A stretch of DNA of 25,454 nt from UBA920 sp038257015 (GCA_038257015.1 JBBSJS010000009.1:1-25454); one strand, 5' to 3'; shown: positions 1 to 8,085, numbered from the stretch's first letter. The notes: generated from the letters alone by a model not told the origin. A program made the numbers and translations.

Positions 1-879
1 AGAAATCGCAAAACCTACAGACTGGCCTTGGCGATCGATTGCAGTGTTAATTCCAATTACCTGACCAGCTAAGTTCATTAATGGTCCGCCGGAGTTGCCT
101 GGATTAATAGCAGCATCGGTTTGTATCACGCCGTCCAGTTGCTCGCTTCCTGAGCTGGATCCAGCAGTGATGCTACGGCCGATTCCTGAGACAATTCCAC
201 TAGTAATAGTGTTTTGATATTGTCCAAGAGAATTACCAATCGCTACAACTTGTTGGCCAAGTTTAATGCTACTAGAATCGGCAAATTCCAAATACGGAGC
301 ACTACTGTGGTCAACTTTTACGATAGCCAAGTCATTCACTGGGTCTAGTGCCAAAACTGTAGCTGGTAAACTTTTTCCATCGCTAGTTACCACGGTATAA
401 GTAGCTTCTGTGTCACTAACAACATGTTTGTTGGTCATAATTAAGCCATCTCTACTGACAAAAAATCCTGTACCTGCGCCAACTTGTTGGATGTTTGGTT
501 CAGTGCTTTCGGGAGTTGTTGGAACTTCAAATGGAAAACCAAAAAATGGACTGTACTGAAGGTTGTTACCCAAATTGATGTCTTTCTCCACCACAATAGA
601 AACCACTGCAGGAGTAACTTTTTCTACCAACTCGGTTAAGTCGGATTGTTCCTGATAGATAAGGTCGCGAGTAACAGAACTATCAACATTGCTCGCCTGT
701 AACCAGCCTTGCACAAATGGTTGTTTGGCTAGATATAACGCACCATAAACGCCACCTATCATTCCCGCGATAATCGCAAACAACACCAAAATCAAAACAG
801 TCTTAAAACTGAAGGTGGTTATGGCAGTACGCCAATCATTATTATTTTCTTGCGGTTGTATGTCTTTTTCTGTATCCAT
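1..879 (-). CDS. Membrane-anchored HtrA/DegP-type serine protease (partial, 3' end outside window)
   Basis: Trypsin-like envelope protease of the HtrA/DegP family, expected to degrade or process misfolded proteins outside the membrane. I translated 293 residues from the ATG at 877-879; the frame stays open to base 1, so the C-terminus, including any PDZ domain, lies outside. A cytoplasmic head (about residues 1-25) leads into one membrane segment (about 26-50), then a linker and the protease domain. The catalytic triad is complete: His152 in TNKHVVSD, Asp183 in DPVNDLAIVKVD and Ser263 in NPGNSGGPL. Spacing and motifs are canonical for the family. It follows the terminator at 911-933 and has its own extended -10 box at 899-907, giving a leader of only about 13 nt with a weak AGAGA ribosome site. 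Family assignment is firm; the exact orthologue (DegP, DegQ or DegS type) cannot be told without the C-terminus. Confidence 0.95.
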   Translation of the reverse strand, partial: MDTEKDIQPQENNNDWRTAITTFSFKTVLILVLFAIIAGMIGGVYGALYLAKQPFVQGWLQASNVDSSVTRDLIYQEQSDLTELVEKVTPAVVSIVVEKDINLGNNLQYSPFFGFPFEVPTTPESTEPNIQQVGAGTGFFVSRDGLIMTNKHVVSDTEATYTVVTSDGKSLPATVLALDPVNDLAIVKVDHSSAPYLEFADSSSIKLGQQVVAIGNSLGQYQNTITSGIVSGIGRSITAGSSSGSEQLDGVIQTDAAINPGNSGGPLMNLAGQVIGINTAIDRQGQSVGFAIS

Positions 880-898
880 GTCTATCTCTTTATACTTA

Positions 899-907
899 AT
901 TATAACA
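899..907 (-). promoter_or_regulatory. Extended -10 promoter of the htrA-like gene
   Basis: On the minus strand this reads TGTTATAAT, a perfect extended -10 box (TGnTATAAT). It lies just after the terminator hairpin of the upstream unit. No good -35 is visible; that position falls inside the hairpin. The predicted start site is about 13 nt before the ATG at 879. Confidence 0.6.
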
Positions 908-910
908 TAA

Positions 911-933
911 AAGCGCCCAAGAATTGGGCGCTT
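911..933 (-). terminator. Rho-independent terminator of the dnaX unit
   Basis: Perfect 10-bp stem (AAGCGCCCAA / TTGGGCGCTT) with a 3-nt loop. On the minus strand it is followed by a T-rich run (TTATGTTATAATT), so it ends transcription after the gene at 950-2572. The T-run overlaps the -10 box of the next gene. The stem's A/T flanks may also let it work in the other direction. Confidence 0.8.
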
Positions 934-949
934 TAGAAATATTTTGACT

Positions 950-2572
950 TTATGGATATGCTGGAGCGGGCACTTCTGGATTCTCATAATTGGTTTGAGG
1001 AACCGAAGCAATTGGCTTGACCAAAGGATTACTAAGGCAAACATCTTTTTCGATTAAGACACTCAAACCGCCAGGTCCTCCTGTGCTGCCATCGCCACTT
1101 CCCCCAGAAAGCGGAGTGAACACGAACTTGTTCACCAAACTTTCGATAGTTGAAGCCACCAATGCGCCTACGATATTTTCAGTATTATTTGTGCCGAGGT
1201 TAATAGTTCCGGCAATTGCAGCTTCTTGAACACCTAGAATTGAAGACATCGTTTTGTTAACCTGACCGCTGACTAAATCGCGTCCACTCTTTAATCCCGG
1301 ACTCACAACTTCTTTACTAGCTGCGCTTTCAGCCTGGCGCTGAGTTTGAAAAGCCATAGTTTCGTAATAATCACCCCACCAAGAAGGATAATTTTTCTCA
1401 TCTGTACCTAGTACAGCTAATTTATTAAAGAAGTCAGGGTCGGTTGGATCCATCACAATATTTTCTCCAATATTTTCACGCGCCTTGGCTTGGTAAATCT
1501 GCCTTAAATCATCCTTGTTTTTGGGTATACAGAAATATTCAGGTAAGAACTTTTGAATAATAGCTTGGTCGAGCGGATCGCTAACAAATTTTTGCATATA
1601 TTCCAGCGAGTAAAAACGGCCCAACTCATTGGAATAATATAATTGGCTAGCAATGGCAAAATTCTTTTCAATATGGGAAACGAATTTATCCAACATACTA
1701 ACCGCAAAAGTGGCAAAAGAACGTGCTAAGCCAGTTTTAATCCCGTCAACAACGATACGTTGGACATCAATTACCAATAGTCCGCCAAATAAAGCTTGGG
1801 CTTCGGGAATTAAACCAAAACCGGAGCTCTCAGGTAAATATGATTTCTCCAAACCAAGACTAAATTTCTGATCTAAAGAATTAAGTTGATTATTAGATTC
1901 AGTTAAGCTGTGATTAATGACCGCATAATTTTTATAAACTTCTGGCCACGGGTCTGTTTCTATGGTTGAAGTATAACCTGCAGCAGCTTCAAAGAAATTC
2001 ACATAAGCCTCGTAAGTTACAATATTAGCTTTATGCACAGCCACAGCATCTTTGGGAACTTCAAAACTGCGCAATGTGTTTACAAACTTATTGGTTTCAT
2101 CTTTGGCGCGAATGGCTTCAGTTGTGCTGATACTGCTGTTGCCAAAGATGTTGGTTGCCGCTGGGGCTACAGATTGATTGTAGTTACTAGCCATAGATTT
2201 AAAATCTGTAAGGTACTGTTCTATGGTTGTAGCATCACTCCGTTCTGCGATAGCCAGCTGTTGATCGGATATCGTCGGAATCACAACACTTTGATTTGCC
2301 TGCAGAGTTTCCACAACTTCTTTACGAACCAACTCTTCTGAAGCTATCTCCTGCAATAATTCTTTACTGGCTTCGTAGTTTGGTTTAACCGATGCAAGTA
2401 AGGCAGAGTATTCTTGTTGCTCCCTTAAAGCTTGCTCGCGCAAAGAATCGTAATCAGTCTTATCTCGGTACAAAAATCCGGAGGGTTGCACCAAAGTCAC
2501 CACAATCAAAACGACGATTGTGAGCAAGATTACACCCATTAAATACTTTCGGGGAATATTCTCTAAGTTCAT
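950..2572 (-). CDS. Unknown membrane-anchored protein (540 aa), possibly secretion/pilus-related
   Basis: I do not recognise a named family. The protein has an N-terminal membrane segment (about residues 12-30, MGVILLTIVVLIVVTLV) behind a short basic start, so it is probably anchored with the rest outside. Residues about 40-110 are Glu/Gln-rich and helical. A hydrophobic stretch near 255-300 (AQALFGGLLVIDVQRIVVDG...) loosely recalls substrate-contacting T4SS/pilus proteins, which is weak evidence. Further on there are a Tyr-rich region, a Gly-rich SGGSGDGSTGGPGG linker near 490-505 and a Pro-rich tail. Two cysteines, in EYFCIP and KDVCLSNP, could form a disulfide. It starts 33 nt after the dnaX stop with no promoter or Shine-Dalgarno visible, so it is probably co-transcribed with dnaX although a shared role is not obvious. 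The ATG at 2572 is the clear start. Confidence 0.75.
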   Translation of the reverse strand: MNLENIPRKYLMGVILLTIVVLIVVTLVQPSGFLYRDKTDYDSLREQALREQQEYSALLASVKPNYEASKELLQEIASEELVRKEVVETLQANQSVVIPTISDQQLAIAERSDATTIEQYLTDFKSMASNYNQSVAPAATNIFGNSSISTTEAIRAKDETNKFVNTLRSFEVPKDAVAVHKANIVTYEAYVNFFEAAAGYTSTIETDPWPEVYKNYAVINHSLTESNNQLNSLDQKFSLGLEKSYLPESSGFGLIPEAQALFGGLLVIDVQRIVVDGIKTGLARSFATFAVSMLDKFVSHIEKNFAIASQLYYSNELGRFYSLEYMQKFVSDPLDQAIIQKFLPEYFCIPKNKDDLRQIYQAKARENIGENIVMDPTDPDFFNKLAVLGTDEKNYPSWWGDYYETMAFQTQRQAESAASKEVVSPGLKSGRDLVSGQVNKTMSSILGVQEAAIAGTINLGTNNTENIVGALVASTIESLVNKFVFTPLSGGSGDGSTGGPGGLSVLIEKDVCLSNPLVKPIASVPQTNYENPEVPAPAYP

Positions 2573-2605
2573 TTTTTTGTTTTAATTTTCTTAATTATTT
2601 TTGAA

Positions 2606-4219
2606 TTATTCTACTAACTCGCCGCCAAAAATCTTTACAGCGTCTGAGATAGCATCAATAGTTTCAGTTAACGGTATATTATTTCTTTCTTTAACAATTA
2701 CCGCTTTAAAACCTACAGGCTTCCCTGTCACCTTGCGAAGTATTTCCATAATCGCTGAAGCATTTTTCTTGTTTTCTATATTCTCTTTATGAAATAAGTA
2801 ACGCACTTCAATTACTACAACGCCATTTACGACATCTTGGATAGGGCTATTTTTAAGCAATGTAGACAGTGGGCTATTATGTTCCCTGATTAGAGCCACT
2901 ACTTGAGGCCACACCTGAGTTACTTCACTAACCGTTACCGTCTGGTTATTAAATGAACCAATCTCAGTGTCAGTTACAACGGTTTCTTGTGACTCTTCAA
3001 TTACATTAATAGGCTCTGCTACTTCAGGTTTTGTATCTATCGAATCATCGACACTTCGCACAACCGGCGCCGGAGCAACTGTAGAATTATTAGCAGTTTG
3101 ATTAATTTTTTGTACTACGGCTTCATTTACAGTTCCGTTATTCATAACAGTGGACGCTTCAACAGCTGCTAGTAACACCGGCAAATCACTACTTGGTGCG
3201 TAAGCTAACTCTTGAAAAGCTCGAAGGAATAATCTTGTAACGAGCACAATCTTAGCAGATTGAGTGTTCGTCGCCAGTTCACTTACAGTTGTTAAGTAAC
3301 TCTTACCGATTAGGCTTGTGGCAGAGGTACTCCCAGTAAGTTTGTAATACAGAATTTCTTTTAACCAAATTAATAACTCTCGGTTAAAGATAGCGAAATC
3401 GATACCTTGTTGATTTAAGTCTGTAAATAAAGCTGGTAATTGTTTAGCGTCTCCTGAAAAAACTACAGATAAGGTTTGTAAAACTTTTTCAGCTGAAGCT
3501 GTTCCAAGTAGGTTTTGTGCTTGTTCTAAAGTTAAATCATTGCCAAAAGCCTTTAACTTTTCTAGCAACGATAGTGCATCACGCAAACCCCCTTCAGACT
3601 GCCCAACGACTAATTGCAATACTTCATCGCTGTGGATCAAGTTTTCGGCTTTGGCAATCTTTTTCAGATGAGAAATCATTGCAGTAGCATCAATTCTGTG
3701 AAAATCAAACCGTTGAACTCGTGAAATTATTGTATCAGGGACCTTCTCTGCGTCAGTAGTAGCCAATACAAACATAGCATGAGCTGGTGGTTCTTCAAGC
3801 GTTTTCAATAGTGCGTTAAAAGCTTGCTTTGAAAGCATGTGAACTTCATCGATGATGAATACTTTCTTGCGACCCAGACTGGGTTTGAATTGTACATGTT
3901 CAATTAGTTCGCGGACGTTGTCCACGCCAGTGTTACTTGCCGCATCAATTTCTACCAGATCCATAAAGTTACCAGCTTCGACAGCAACACAAATATCACA
4001 AGTCGAACATACTTCACCGTTTTGTAAATTGTTACAGTTTGCAGCTTTCGCCAAGAGCCGAGCAACAGTGGTTTTGCCAACTCCCCTGCTTCCTGTTAGT
4101 AAATATGCGTGAGCTAGTGTGTTTGAAGCACCAGCATTTTGTAAAGTTTGAATAATATGGCTTTGACCCACAATGTCAGCAAATTTCTGAGGTCTATATT
4201 TTTGGTATAAAACGGCCAT
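2606..4219 (-). CDS. dnaX: DNA polymerase III subunit gamma/tau
   Basis: Clamp-loader ATPase subunit that loads the beta sliding clamp at replication forks. The 537-residue product starts MAVLYQKYRPQKF. Walker A is GSRGVGKT (residues 43-50, Lys49). A zinc module uses Cys62, Cys71, Cys74 and Cys77. Walker B is FIIDEVHM (121-128, Asp124/Glu125). The sensor region LATTDAEKVPDTIISRVQRF follows, then the domain III helices, a low-complexity Glu/Val/Thr linker and a C-terminal domain. I chose the ATG at 4219 over an in-frame TTG six bases upstream because an AGGG ribosome site lies 7 nt before it. No strong A-AAA-AAG slippage site was seen, so a programmed short gamma form is not supported. The usual neighbours ybaB and recR are absent; an unknown membrane protein follows 33 nt downstream. 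Confidence 0.97.
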   Translation of the reverse strand: MAVLYQKYRPQKFADIVGQSHIIQTLQNAGASNTLAHAYLLTGSRGVGKTTVARLLAKAANCNNLQNGEVCSTCDICVAVEAGNFMDLVEIDAASNTGVDNVRELIEHVQFKPSLGRKKVFIIDEVHMLSKQAFNALLKTLEEPPAHAMFVLATTDAEKVPDTIISRVQRFDFHRIDATAMISHLKKIAKAENLIHSDEVLQLVVGQSEGGLRDALSLLEKLKAFGNDLTLEQAQNLLGTASAEKVLQTLSVVFSGDAKQLPALFTDLNQQGIDFAIFNRELLIWLKEILYYKLTGSTSATSLIGKSYLTTVSELATNTQSAKIVLVTRLFLRAFQELAYAPSSDLPVLLAAVEASTVMNNGTVNEAVVQKINQTANNSTVAPAPVVRSVDDSIDTKPEVAEPINVIEESQETVVTDTEIGSFNNQTVTVSEVTQVWPQVVALIREHNSPLSTLLKNSPIQDVVNGVVVIEVRYLFHKENIENKKNASAIMEILRKVTGKPVGFKAVIVKERNNIPLTETIDAISDAVKIFGGELVE

Positions 4220-4251
4220 AAGCAAACCCTAAAGATTAAGAAGTTATCTAT

Positions 4252-4260
4252 ATTATATCA
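4252..4260 (-). promoter_or_regulatory. Extended -10 promoter of dnaX
   Basis: The minus strand reads TGATATAAT (TGnTATAAT), about 33 nt before the dnaX ATG. No recognisable -35 lies at the right distance. The box sits between the terminator of the preceding unit and dnaX. Confidence 0.6.
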
Positions 4261-4283
4261 CACTGAGCAGTGACTATAAAAAA

Positions 4284-4316
4284 GCCCTTATCTCTGCAAA
4301 ATTTAGAGATAAGGGC
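4284..4316 (-). terminator. Rho-independent terminator after the GtrA-like gene
   Basis: Perfect 12-bp stem (GCCCTTATCTCT / AGAGATAAGGGC) with a 9-nt loop, followed on the minus strand by six T residues (4278-4283). It lies 20 nt past the GtrA-like gene's stop and insulates dnaX from it. Confidence 0.9.
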
Positions 4317-4335
4317 AAATGTTATAAAGAAAAGT

Positions 4336-5016
4336 CTATTTTTTAAATACGATAAGTTTGTAGCCTAGGAAGTTCCACACCAGTGAAAACCCTGTTGCTA
4401 AAACTTTGGCTGCGTTCTTTATCAAGTCGGCACTGATGTAGCCAGAAAGATATGGAGTGATAATATTTGACGCAAGAGCAATCACTCCACTGTTGATTAA
4501 TAACCCTACTAAACTAATTAACAGAAAACTTGAGAACATGTGCTTATGAGCAGGGGCAGCCACACCACCAGCGCCAGATTTCAATGATAGTCTAAATGAA
4601 AACCAGAAACCTATTTGCACTACTACAAATCCAACTAATATCATTAGATAGTAAGCTGGCACTGCTTCTAAGTTAGCCCCAAACAGCACGCCTACTAATG
4701 AAACGAATCCCAAGCCACCGACTAACACTAATCGATTGAGGTTCTGCATCAAACCACCTCTTGATTCTGCAAAAGCCCACGCTTTATTCCATAAATAACT
4801 TTGAATTACAGCTGCACTAAAGCTAAGGACATTCAGTAATCCTAAGCTGGCACCTTTATCAATGCCATACCTTTTCGTGATGTAATTTAGAATAATAAAA
4901 TCAAGCGCAGTATTTAATGCGCCAATAGCAGCAAAGCGCAGTAGTTGCATGATCACTGGTCGCCTTGCTAGCAAAGCTCCAATCTTACGATTGAACTCGG
5001 ATAGTGCTTGAGTCAT
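4336..5016 (-). CDS. GtrA-like membrane protein with an extra helical hairpin (226 aa)
   Basis: Multi-pass protein related to the GtrA family, which is thought to help move polyprenyl-phosphate-linked sugars across the membrane for cell-surface glycans. Typical GtrA proteins are about 120-140 residues with four helices in two similar hairpins. Here I count six helices in three hairpins: residues about 24-82 (LLRFAAIGALNTALDFI...SYLWNKAWAF), 95-146 (LVLVGGLGFVSLVGVLFG...FWFSFRLSLK) and 162-225 (FLLISLVGLLINSGVIAL...VWNFLGYKLIVF). Each second helix ends in an aromatic/basic motif such as WNKAWAF or FLGYKLIVF. It lies 18 nt after the unknown 242-residue gene, in the same unit, and ends before a strong terminator. 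Family assignment is good; transport substrate is unknown. The glycosyltransferases at 9539-11752 are possible partners, by inference only. Confidence 0.8.
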   Translation of the reverse strand: MTQALSEFNRKIGALLARRPVIMQLLRFAAIGALNTALDFIILNYITKRYGIDKGASLGLLNVLSFSAAVIQSYLWNKAWAFAESRGGLMQNLNRLVLVGGLGFVSLVGVLFGANLEAVPAYYLMILVGFVVVQIGFWFSFRLSLKSGAGGVAAPAHKHMFSSFLLISLVGLLINSGVIALASNIITPYLSGYISADLIKNAAKVLATGFSLVWNFLGYKLIVFKK

Positions 5017-5034
5017 TTAGTTTTAGTTTGTTAA

Positions 5035-5763
5035 TTAAAATTCTTCTTGATTAGAATGCTCCATTGCCAACGCTGCTGCAGCTTCCTCTTCAGGACTAAC
5101 TTCTTCTTCAAGTCCACCAGAATACTGGGAGTAGTCTGGTTCTGCTTCGACATCTTCATGTCCTGTTGGAGTTAGTTCTTGATCTGTTTCAGGCATAAAA
5201 CCAGCACCGTTAATCGCTTCACCAGCAGGACGCTTGATAACATGCTCAACTGCAGCCCACTCTGTTTCAATATCTTCTGGCAAGACAATGGTAACTTCGT
5301 CTCCTGATTCAGCTTTGAAATATGTTAACGAAGCAAGTAAGACTTTGTAAGTTTTCCCTTCTGCTAAAACTTTATAATCACCTTTTTCATCTTGCATCAA
5401 AATACCAACAGCCTTACGTCGCTCTACTGGACCAATTTGTTTGTAAACAAAAGAGCCGTCATCGGAAATTGTTAACTTTAGGACATCACCTTCTACCAAC
5501 TTACTCTTAGATGCGTAGTTAGCAGGAACTGGATATTGCTTATTGTCAGGGCCAATCATGTTTTGGCCATCAAAAACACCTTCAATTACTTTTCCGCCTT
5601 CAGAAATACTCAAGCCTTGAGTACGATCTAAAATACCAGAAGTAGCAAGTCTACTTGGTGCGATTCCACCAGCATCTCGAAGAAGTTGTTTAGCGGATTG
5701 AATATTTTTTTCTGCGGCTTCAATCATCTGTAAGACCAAAGCTAAGTTTGCGGATTTGTCCAT
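5035..5763 (-). CDS. Unknown soluble protein with acidic tail (242 aa)
   Basis: No family with known function recognised; the overall pattern resembles small conserved hypothetical proteins of CPR genomes, from memory only. There is no signal peptide or membrane segment. Residues 1-32 form a helix (MDKSANLALVLQMIEAAEKNIQSAKQ...). The middle (about 50-175) is beta-rich with recurring Gly-turns (EGVFDGQNMIGPDNKQYPVP, EGDVLKLTISDDGSFVYKQIGPVERRKAVG), which might be OB- or SH3-like barrels. The last 55 residues are acidic and low-complexity. The start is the ATG at 5763; no Shine-Dalgarno is present. It heads a two-gene unit with the GtrA-like gene. A good extended -10 lies about 95 nt upstream, leaving an unusually long leader. 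Confidence 0.8.
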   Translation of the reverse strand: MDKSANLALVLQMIEAAEKNIQSAKQLLRDAGGIAPSRLATSGILDRTQGLSISEGGKVIEGVFDGQNMIGPDNKQYPVPANYASKSKLVEGDVLKLTISDDGSFVYKQIGPVERRKAVGILMQDEKGDYKVLAEGKTYKVLLASLTYFKAESGDEVTIVLPEDIETEWAAVEHVIKRPAGEAINGAGFMPETDQELTPTGHEDVEAEPDYSQYSGGLEEEVSPEEEAAAALAMEHSNQEEF

Positions 5764-5866
5764 AATTTATGTTCTTATTTTTGTTTTATCTGTCGTTAAG
5801 ATACAGCTTTATTGCAGTAATCTAACTCTTTTGTTTGGGTTTCGTGTCAACGAACTTAACGCCGTC

Positions 5867-5875
5867 ATTATAACA
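5867..5875 (-). promoter_or_regulatory. Extended -10 promoter for the 242-aa/GtrA unit
   Basis: The minus strand reads TGTTATAAT. It would give a leader of about 97 nt before the ATG at 5763. Inside that leader a TTGACA (5845-5850) is present but no convincing -10 sits 16-18 nt beyond it, so a second promoter is possible but not supported. Confidence 0.5.
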
Positions 5876-5900
5876 CAGCAAGGTGGAAATGCAAAAGAAA

Positions 5901-5933
5901 AGAGCACAAACAGTGGAAAACTGATTGTGCTCT
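5901..5933 (-). terminator. Rho-independent terminator of the lytic transglycosylase gene
   Basis: Outer stem AGAGCACAA / TTGTGCTCT (9 bp), one A-A mismatch (T-T on the minus strand), then an inner CAGT / ACTG stem with a 5-nt loop. On the minus strand it is followed by TTTCTTTT. It lies 22 nt past the stop of the gene at 5956. Confidence 0.8.
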
Positions 5934-5955
5934 GAAAGCAGACTGCGAAACGAAA

Positions 5956-7950
5956 TTACTTTGAAACGGTCAAAGGTGAACTACCAGCCATCACTTGGTC
6001 ATAAACCTCTTCGAGCTGGCGCTCGAAAGCAGGATTATAGGCAATGTGATCAGCTGTTCCCTCTTTGATTCGATCCAAAACTCCATCGGCACGCAAATCC
6101 ATCAAAACAAACTCTAAAACTCGACGAGTTTCTGCTGTCATCGGCTTACCTTTGATATTGATGCCAATATCGAAAGCTGAGCCAATCACATGAGTTCGAG
6201 GCTGAGTTTGAGGTAAACAACCTTTGCCAGACTTACCATTGAACGGTTTGTCATACATATCATGGCTACGAATTAGACCCGTAACCTCAAAGGTATCTGC
6301 ACCAAGTTCTTTGGTGCGAGAGAAAACCATCAACATTAGTCCAAGGGTGGCTTTCTTGGTAACGTAATATTTATCTTTGTTAGACAAATCACATTCACCA
6401 ATCTGACTTGCACCAGAAGTTCGCAACACAAAACCGTAGTTGCTATTATTTGGAGCCAAGAATAGCTCCTGCTGTTTGGTCGCTGAAACGACATCTGTCA
6501 AGGTTTTATACTTGGCATCATTGTCACCCCACCAAACACGCATCAGTCGGTTAGCCACATCTCCGTTCGGTTCAAACTGCGCTTTTATCATCTGATCAAA
6601 AGCCTTTTTGTCCGAACGCATCATAGCAAGACCGCGCTGAGCAGCAAGTCCAGTGTACACATAAGTAGCCGAGCTGTCGGCAAGTCTGTGAAGTTCCTTA
6701 TAAGCTTTAGGCGTTTTATCGGGAGTGCTACGAAAATAAATATCATCGTAACTCACCTGAAGTTTTGCCAAAGCTTTTGGGAGGCTACGACTTGGGTCTG
6801 TCACTTGAATACGCATGACTCCGTCAGGATTACTTTTGGTGATAGTATCCGGAATGATACTACGGTCTATCGGAAACTCTTTGTCCCACCCAGGATGCAT
6901 ATCATCCAAATAGCGAACAATAATTTTCCGCAAATTGCCGACTCCCATGTGATATTGCACGAAGACCCAATCTTCATTTCCCCAGTAGTCCGCCCATCTT
7001 CGTAAGAACTTGGCGGCAGCAGGGATTGCATATTGAGCATCCAAACGCCGGTCTTCAATTTTCTTGTCTTTTGGAATGAACAAGATTCTCTTAATATTGG
7101 CGTCTTTGTGCGAACGAATCACTTCAGCGCAGAATGGTTTGTCCATTATCAACCCTTCTTCACAGCCCACCACTAGCATGATTTGACCCATGCCCGCGGC
7201 GCCGGATTGTTGGTTGATAATTTTTTCATTACAAAAACTTTCTACGAACAGTAATCCTTCGAACCGCTCTGGAGTAAGAATGTTCTTACTGGCTTCGGAG
7301 TAAATCAAGTCTTTGTATTTAGACATACACTCAGCCGATTTAGCAGAATTCTCTTTTCCCCAGACAGCATACAAAGCTGTATTGATGCGATTTTCCTTTC
7401 GTTCTGCTAACTGTTGCGGAGTCATGGCATAACGGTTTTTACCGTAGGGCCATTTCGCCGCTACTTTTTCTACTGTTTCAACGGTGACCCAAAAAGAAAT
7501 TGGAATCAATATAACAACCGTCGCAACTGTAACCATTGCTTTGAACTTTAAGGACTGAGCCCAAAACCACTTCGTGGAATATCGAACTGCTTGCGCATGT
7601 CGGACATGCAACTTACCAAGAAACTTGGCAAAAACCGCTAACGATTTGTCCGCAAAAACTACTGCTGAAAAAAGTTTTGGATTGTCTCGGAAAGCATGCA
7701 AGTGCGGTCGCACCACAAGCTTTGCCAAAATAAACCTTGCGATAATGAGCAGAAAGAAAAACACAACCAATGCTGCAAGCCCCCATTTGATGGTGACTAA
7801 CAGGTAAAGGATTGCTAGAATTATTGCGCTAGCAACCATCAGCGCTGGGAATACGTAGAGTCCCAGCAAAAGGGTGACATGAGCCAATAAATTGGCAACA
7901 TACCACCGTGCATCTTTTGTGCCGGTTCCTAGTTCCCGAATTTGTTTCAT
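5956..7950 (-). CDS. Membrane-bound lytic transglycosylase fused to a DUF5715/M15-like peptidase domain
   Basis: Probable two-headed peptidoglycan hydrolase of 664 residues. The N-terminus has two or three membrane segments (about 20-78) and another at 139-158. Next comes an SLT-type lysozyme-like domain (about 190-350): catalytic Glu237 in LLFVESFCN, then SGAAGMGQ (249-256) and the late motif QYHMGVGNL (332-340), matching the family's ES / GAxGxxQ / YNxG order. The C-terminal domain (about 500-655) has FEVTGLIRSHD, THVIGSAFDI (His587, Asp594) and DHIAYNP (His635), the H/D/H zinc set of M15-type and DUF5715 proteins that cut peptide crosslinks. Such a pair could cut both glycan and peptide. 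It has a TTGACA promoter and an AAGGAG ribosome site 11 nt before the ATG. Whether it remodels its own wall or that of a host cell is unknown. The transglycosylase call is firm; the peptidase call is good but rests on few motifs. Confidence 0.9.
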   Translation of the reverse strand: MKQIRELGTGTKDARWYVANLLAHVTLLLGLYVFPALMVASAIILAILYLLVTIKWGLAALVVFFFLLIIARFILAKLVVRPHLHAFRDNPKLFSAVVFADKSLAVFAKFLGKLHVRHAQAVRYSTKWFWAQSLKFKAMVTVATVVILIPISFWVTVETVEKVAAKWPYGKNRYAMTPQQLAERKENRINTALYAVWGKENSAKSAECMSKYKDLIYSEASKNILTPERFEGLLFVESFCNEKIINQQSGAAGMGQIMLVVGCEEGLIMDKPFCAEVIRSHKDANIKRILFIPKDKKIEDRRLDAQYAIPAAAKFLRRWADYWGNEDWVFVQYHMGVGNLRKIIVRYLDDMHPGWDKEFPIDRSIIPDTITKSNPDGVMRIQVTDPSRSLPKALAKLQVSYDDIYFRSTPDKTPKAYKELHRLADSSATYVYTGLAAQRGLAMMRSDKKAFDQMIKAQFEPNGDVANRLMRVWWGDNDAKYKTLTDVVSATKQQELFLAPNNSNYGFVLRTSGASQIGECDLSNKDKYYVTKKATLGLMLMVFSRTKELGADTFEVTGLIRSHDMYDKPFNGKSGKGCLPQTQPRTHVIGSAFDIGINIKGKPMTAETRRVLEFVLMDLRADGVLDRIKEGTADHIAYNPAFERQLEEVYDQVMAGSSPLTVSK

Positions 7951-7981
7951 TTTTATTTAATCTCCTTATAATTTGTAATAC

Positions 7982-7994
7982 CTGGCGATGCCAG
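7982..7994 (-). promoter_or_regulatory. Small hairpin in the transglycosylase leader
   Basis: CTGGC-GAT-GCCAG, a 5-bp stem with a 3-nt loop, lies in the predicted leader just downstream of the -10 box and upstream of the AAGGAG site. It could stabilise the 5' end or bind a regulator; no function can be assigned. Confidence 0.35.
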
Positions 7995-8006
7995 CAAACT
8001 GTGCTT

Positions 8007-8035
8007 AAAATACCATATTTAATCTATTTTGTCAA
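8007..8035 (-). promoter_or_regulatory. Sigma70-type promoter of the lytic transglycosylase gene
   Basis: On the minus strand: TTGACA (8035-8030), a 17-bp spacer, then TATTTT (8012-8007) preceded by TGG, so the -10 is also extended. It is a full consensus -35 with a weaker -10. The leader is about 50 nt. Confidence 0.75.
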
Positions 8036-8056
8036 TATCAATCAATGGATTAAAGA

Positions 8057-8085
8057 TTGACATAAGCCTTGAAATTTAGTATTGT
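8057..8085 (+). promoter_or_regulatory. Sigma70-type promoter of the Lys-rich surface protein gene
   Basis: TTGACA (8057-8062), 17-bp spacer, TATTGT (8080-8085). It is divergent from the transglycosylase promoter with 21 bp between the two -35 boxes. The predicted leader is about 165 nt. Confidence 0.7.

Noticed and set aside
3655..3670. dnaX frameshift site (AAAAAG run)
   Set aside because: The run is preceded by G, not the A-AAA-AAG heptamer in the right frame, and lies too early (about residue 190) to give a useful gamma form.
5845..5850. TTGACA in the leader of the 242-aa gene as a second promoter
   Set aside because: No acceptable -10 at 16-18 nt; the upstream TGTTATAAT is a better candidate.
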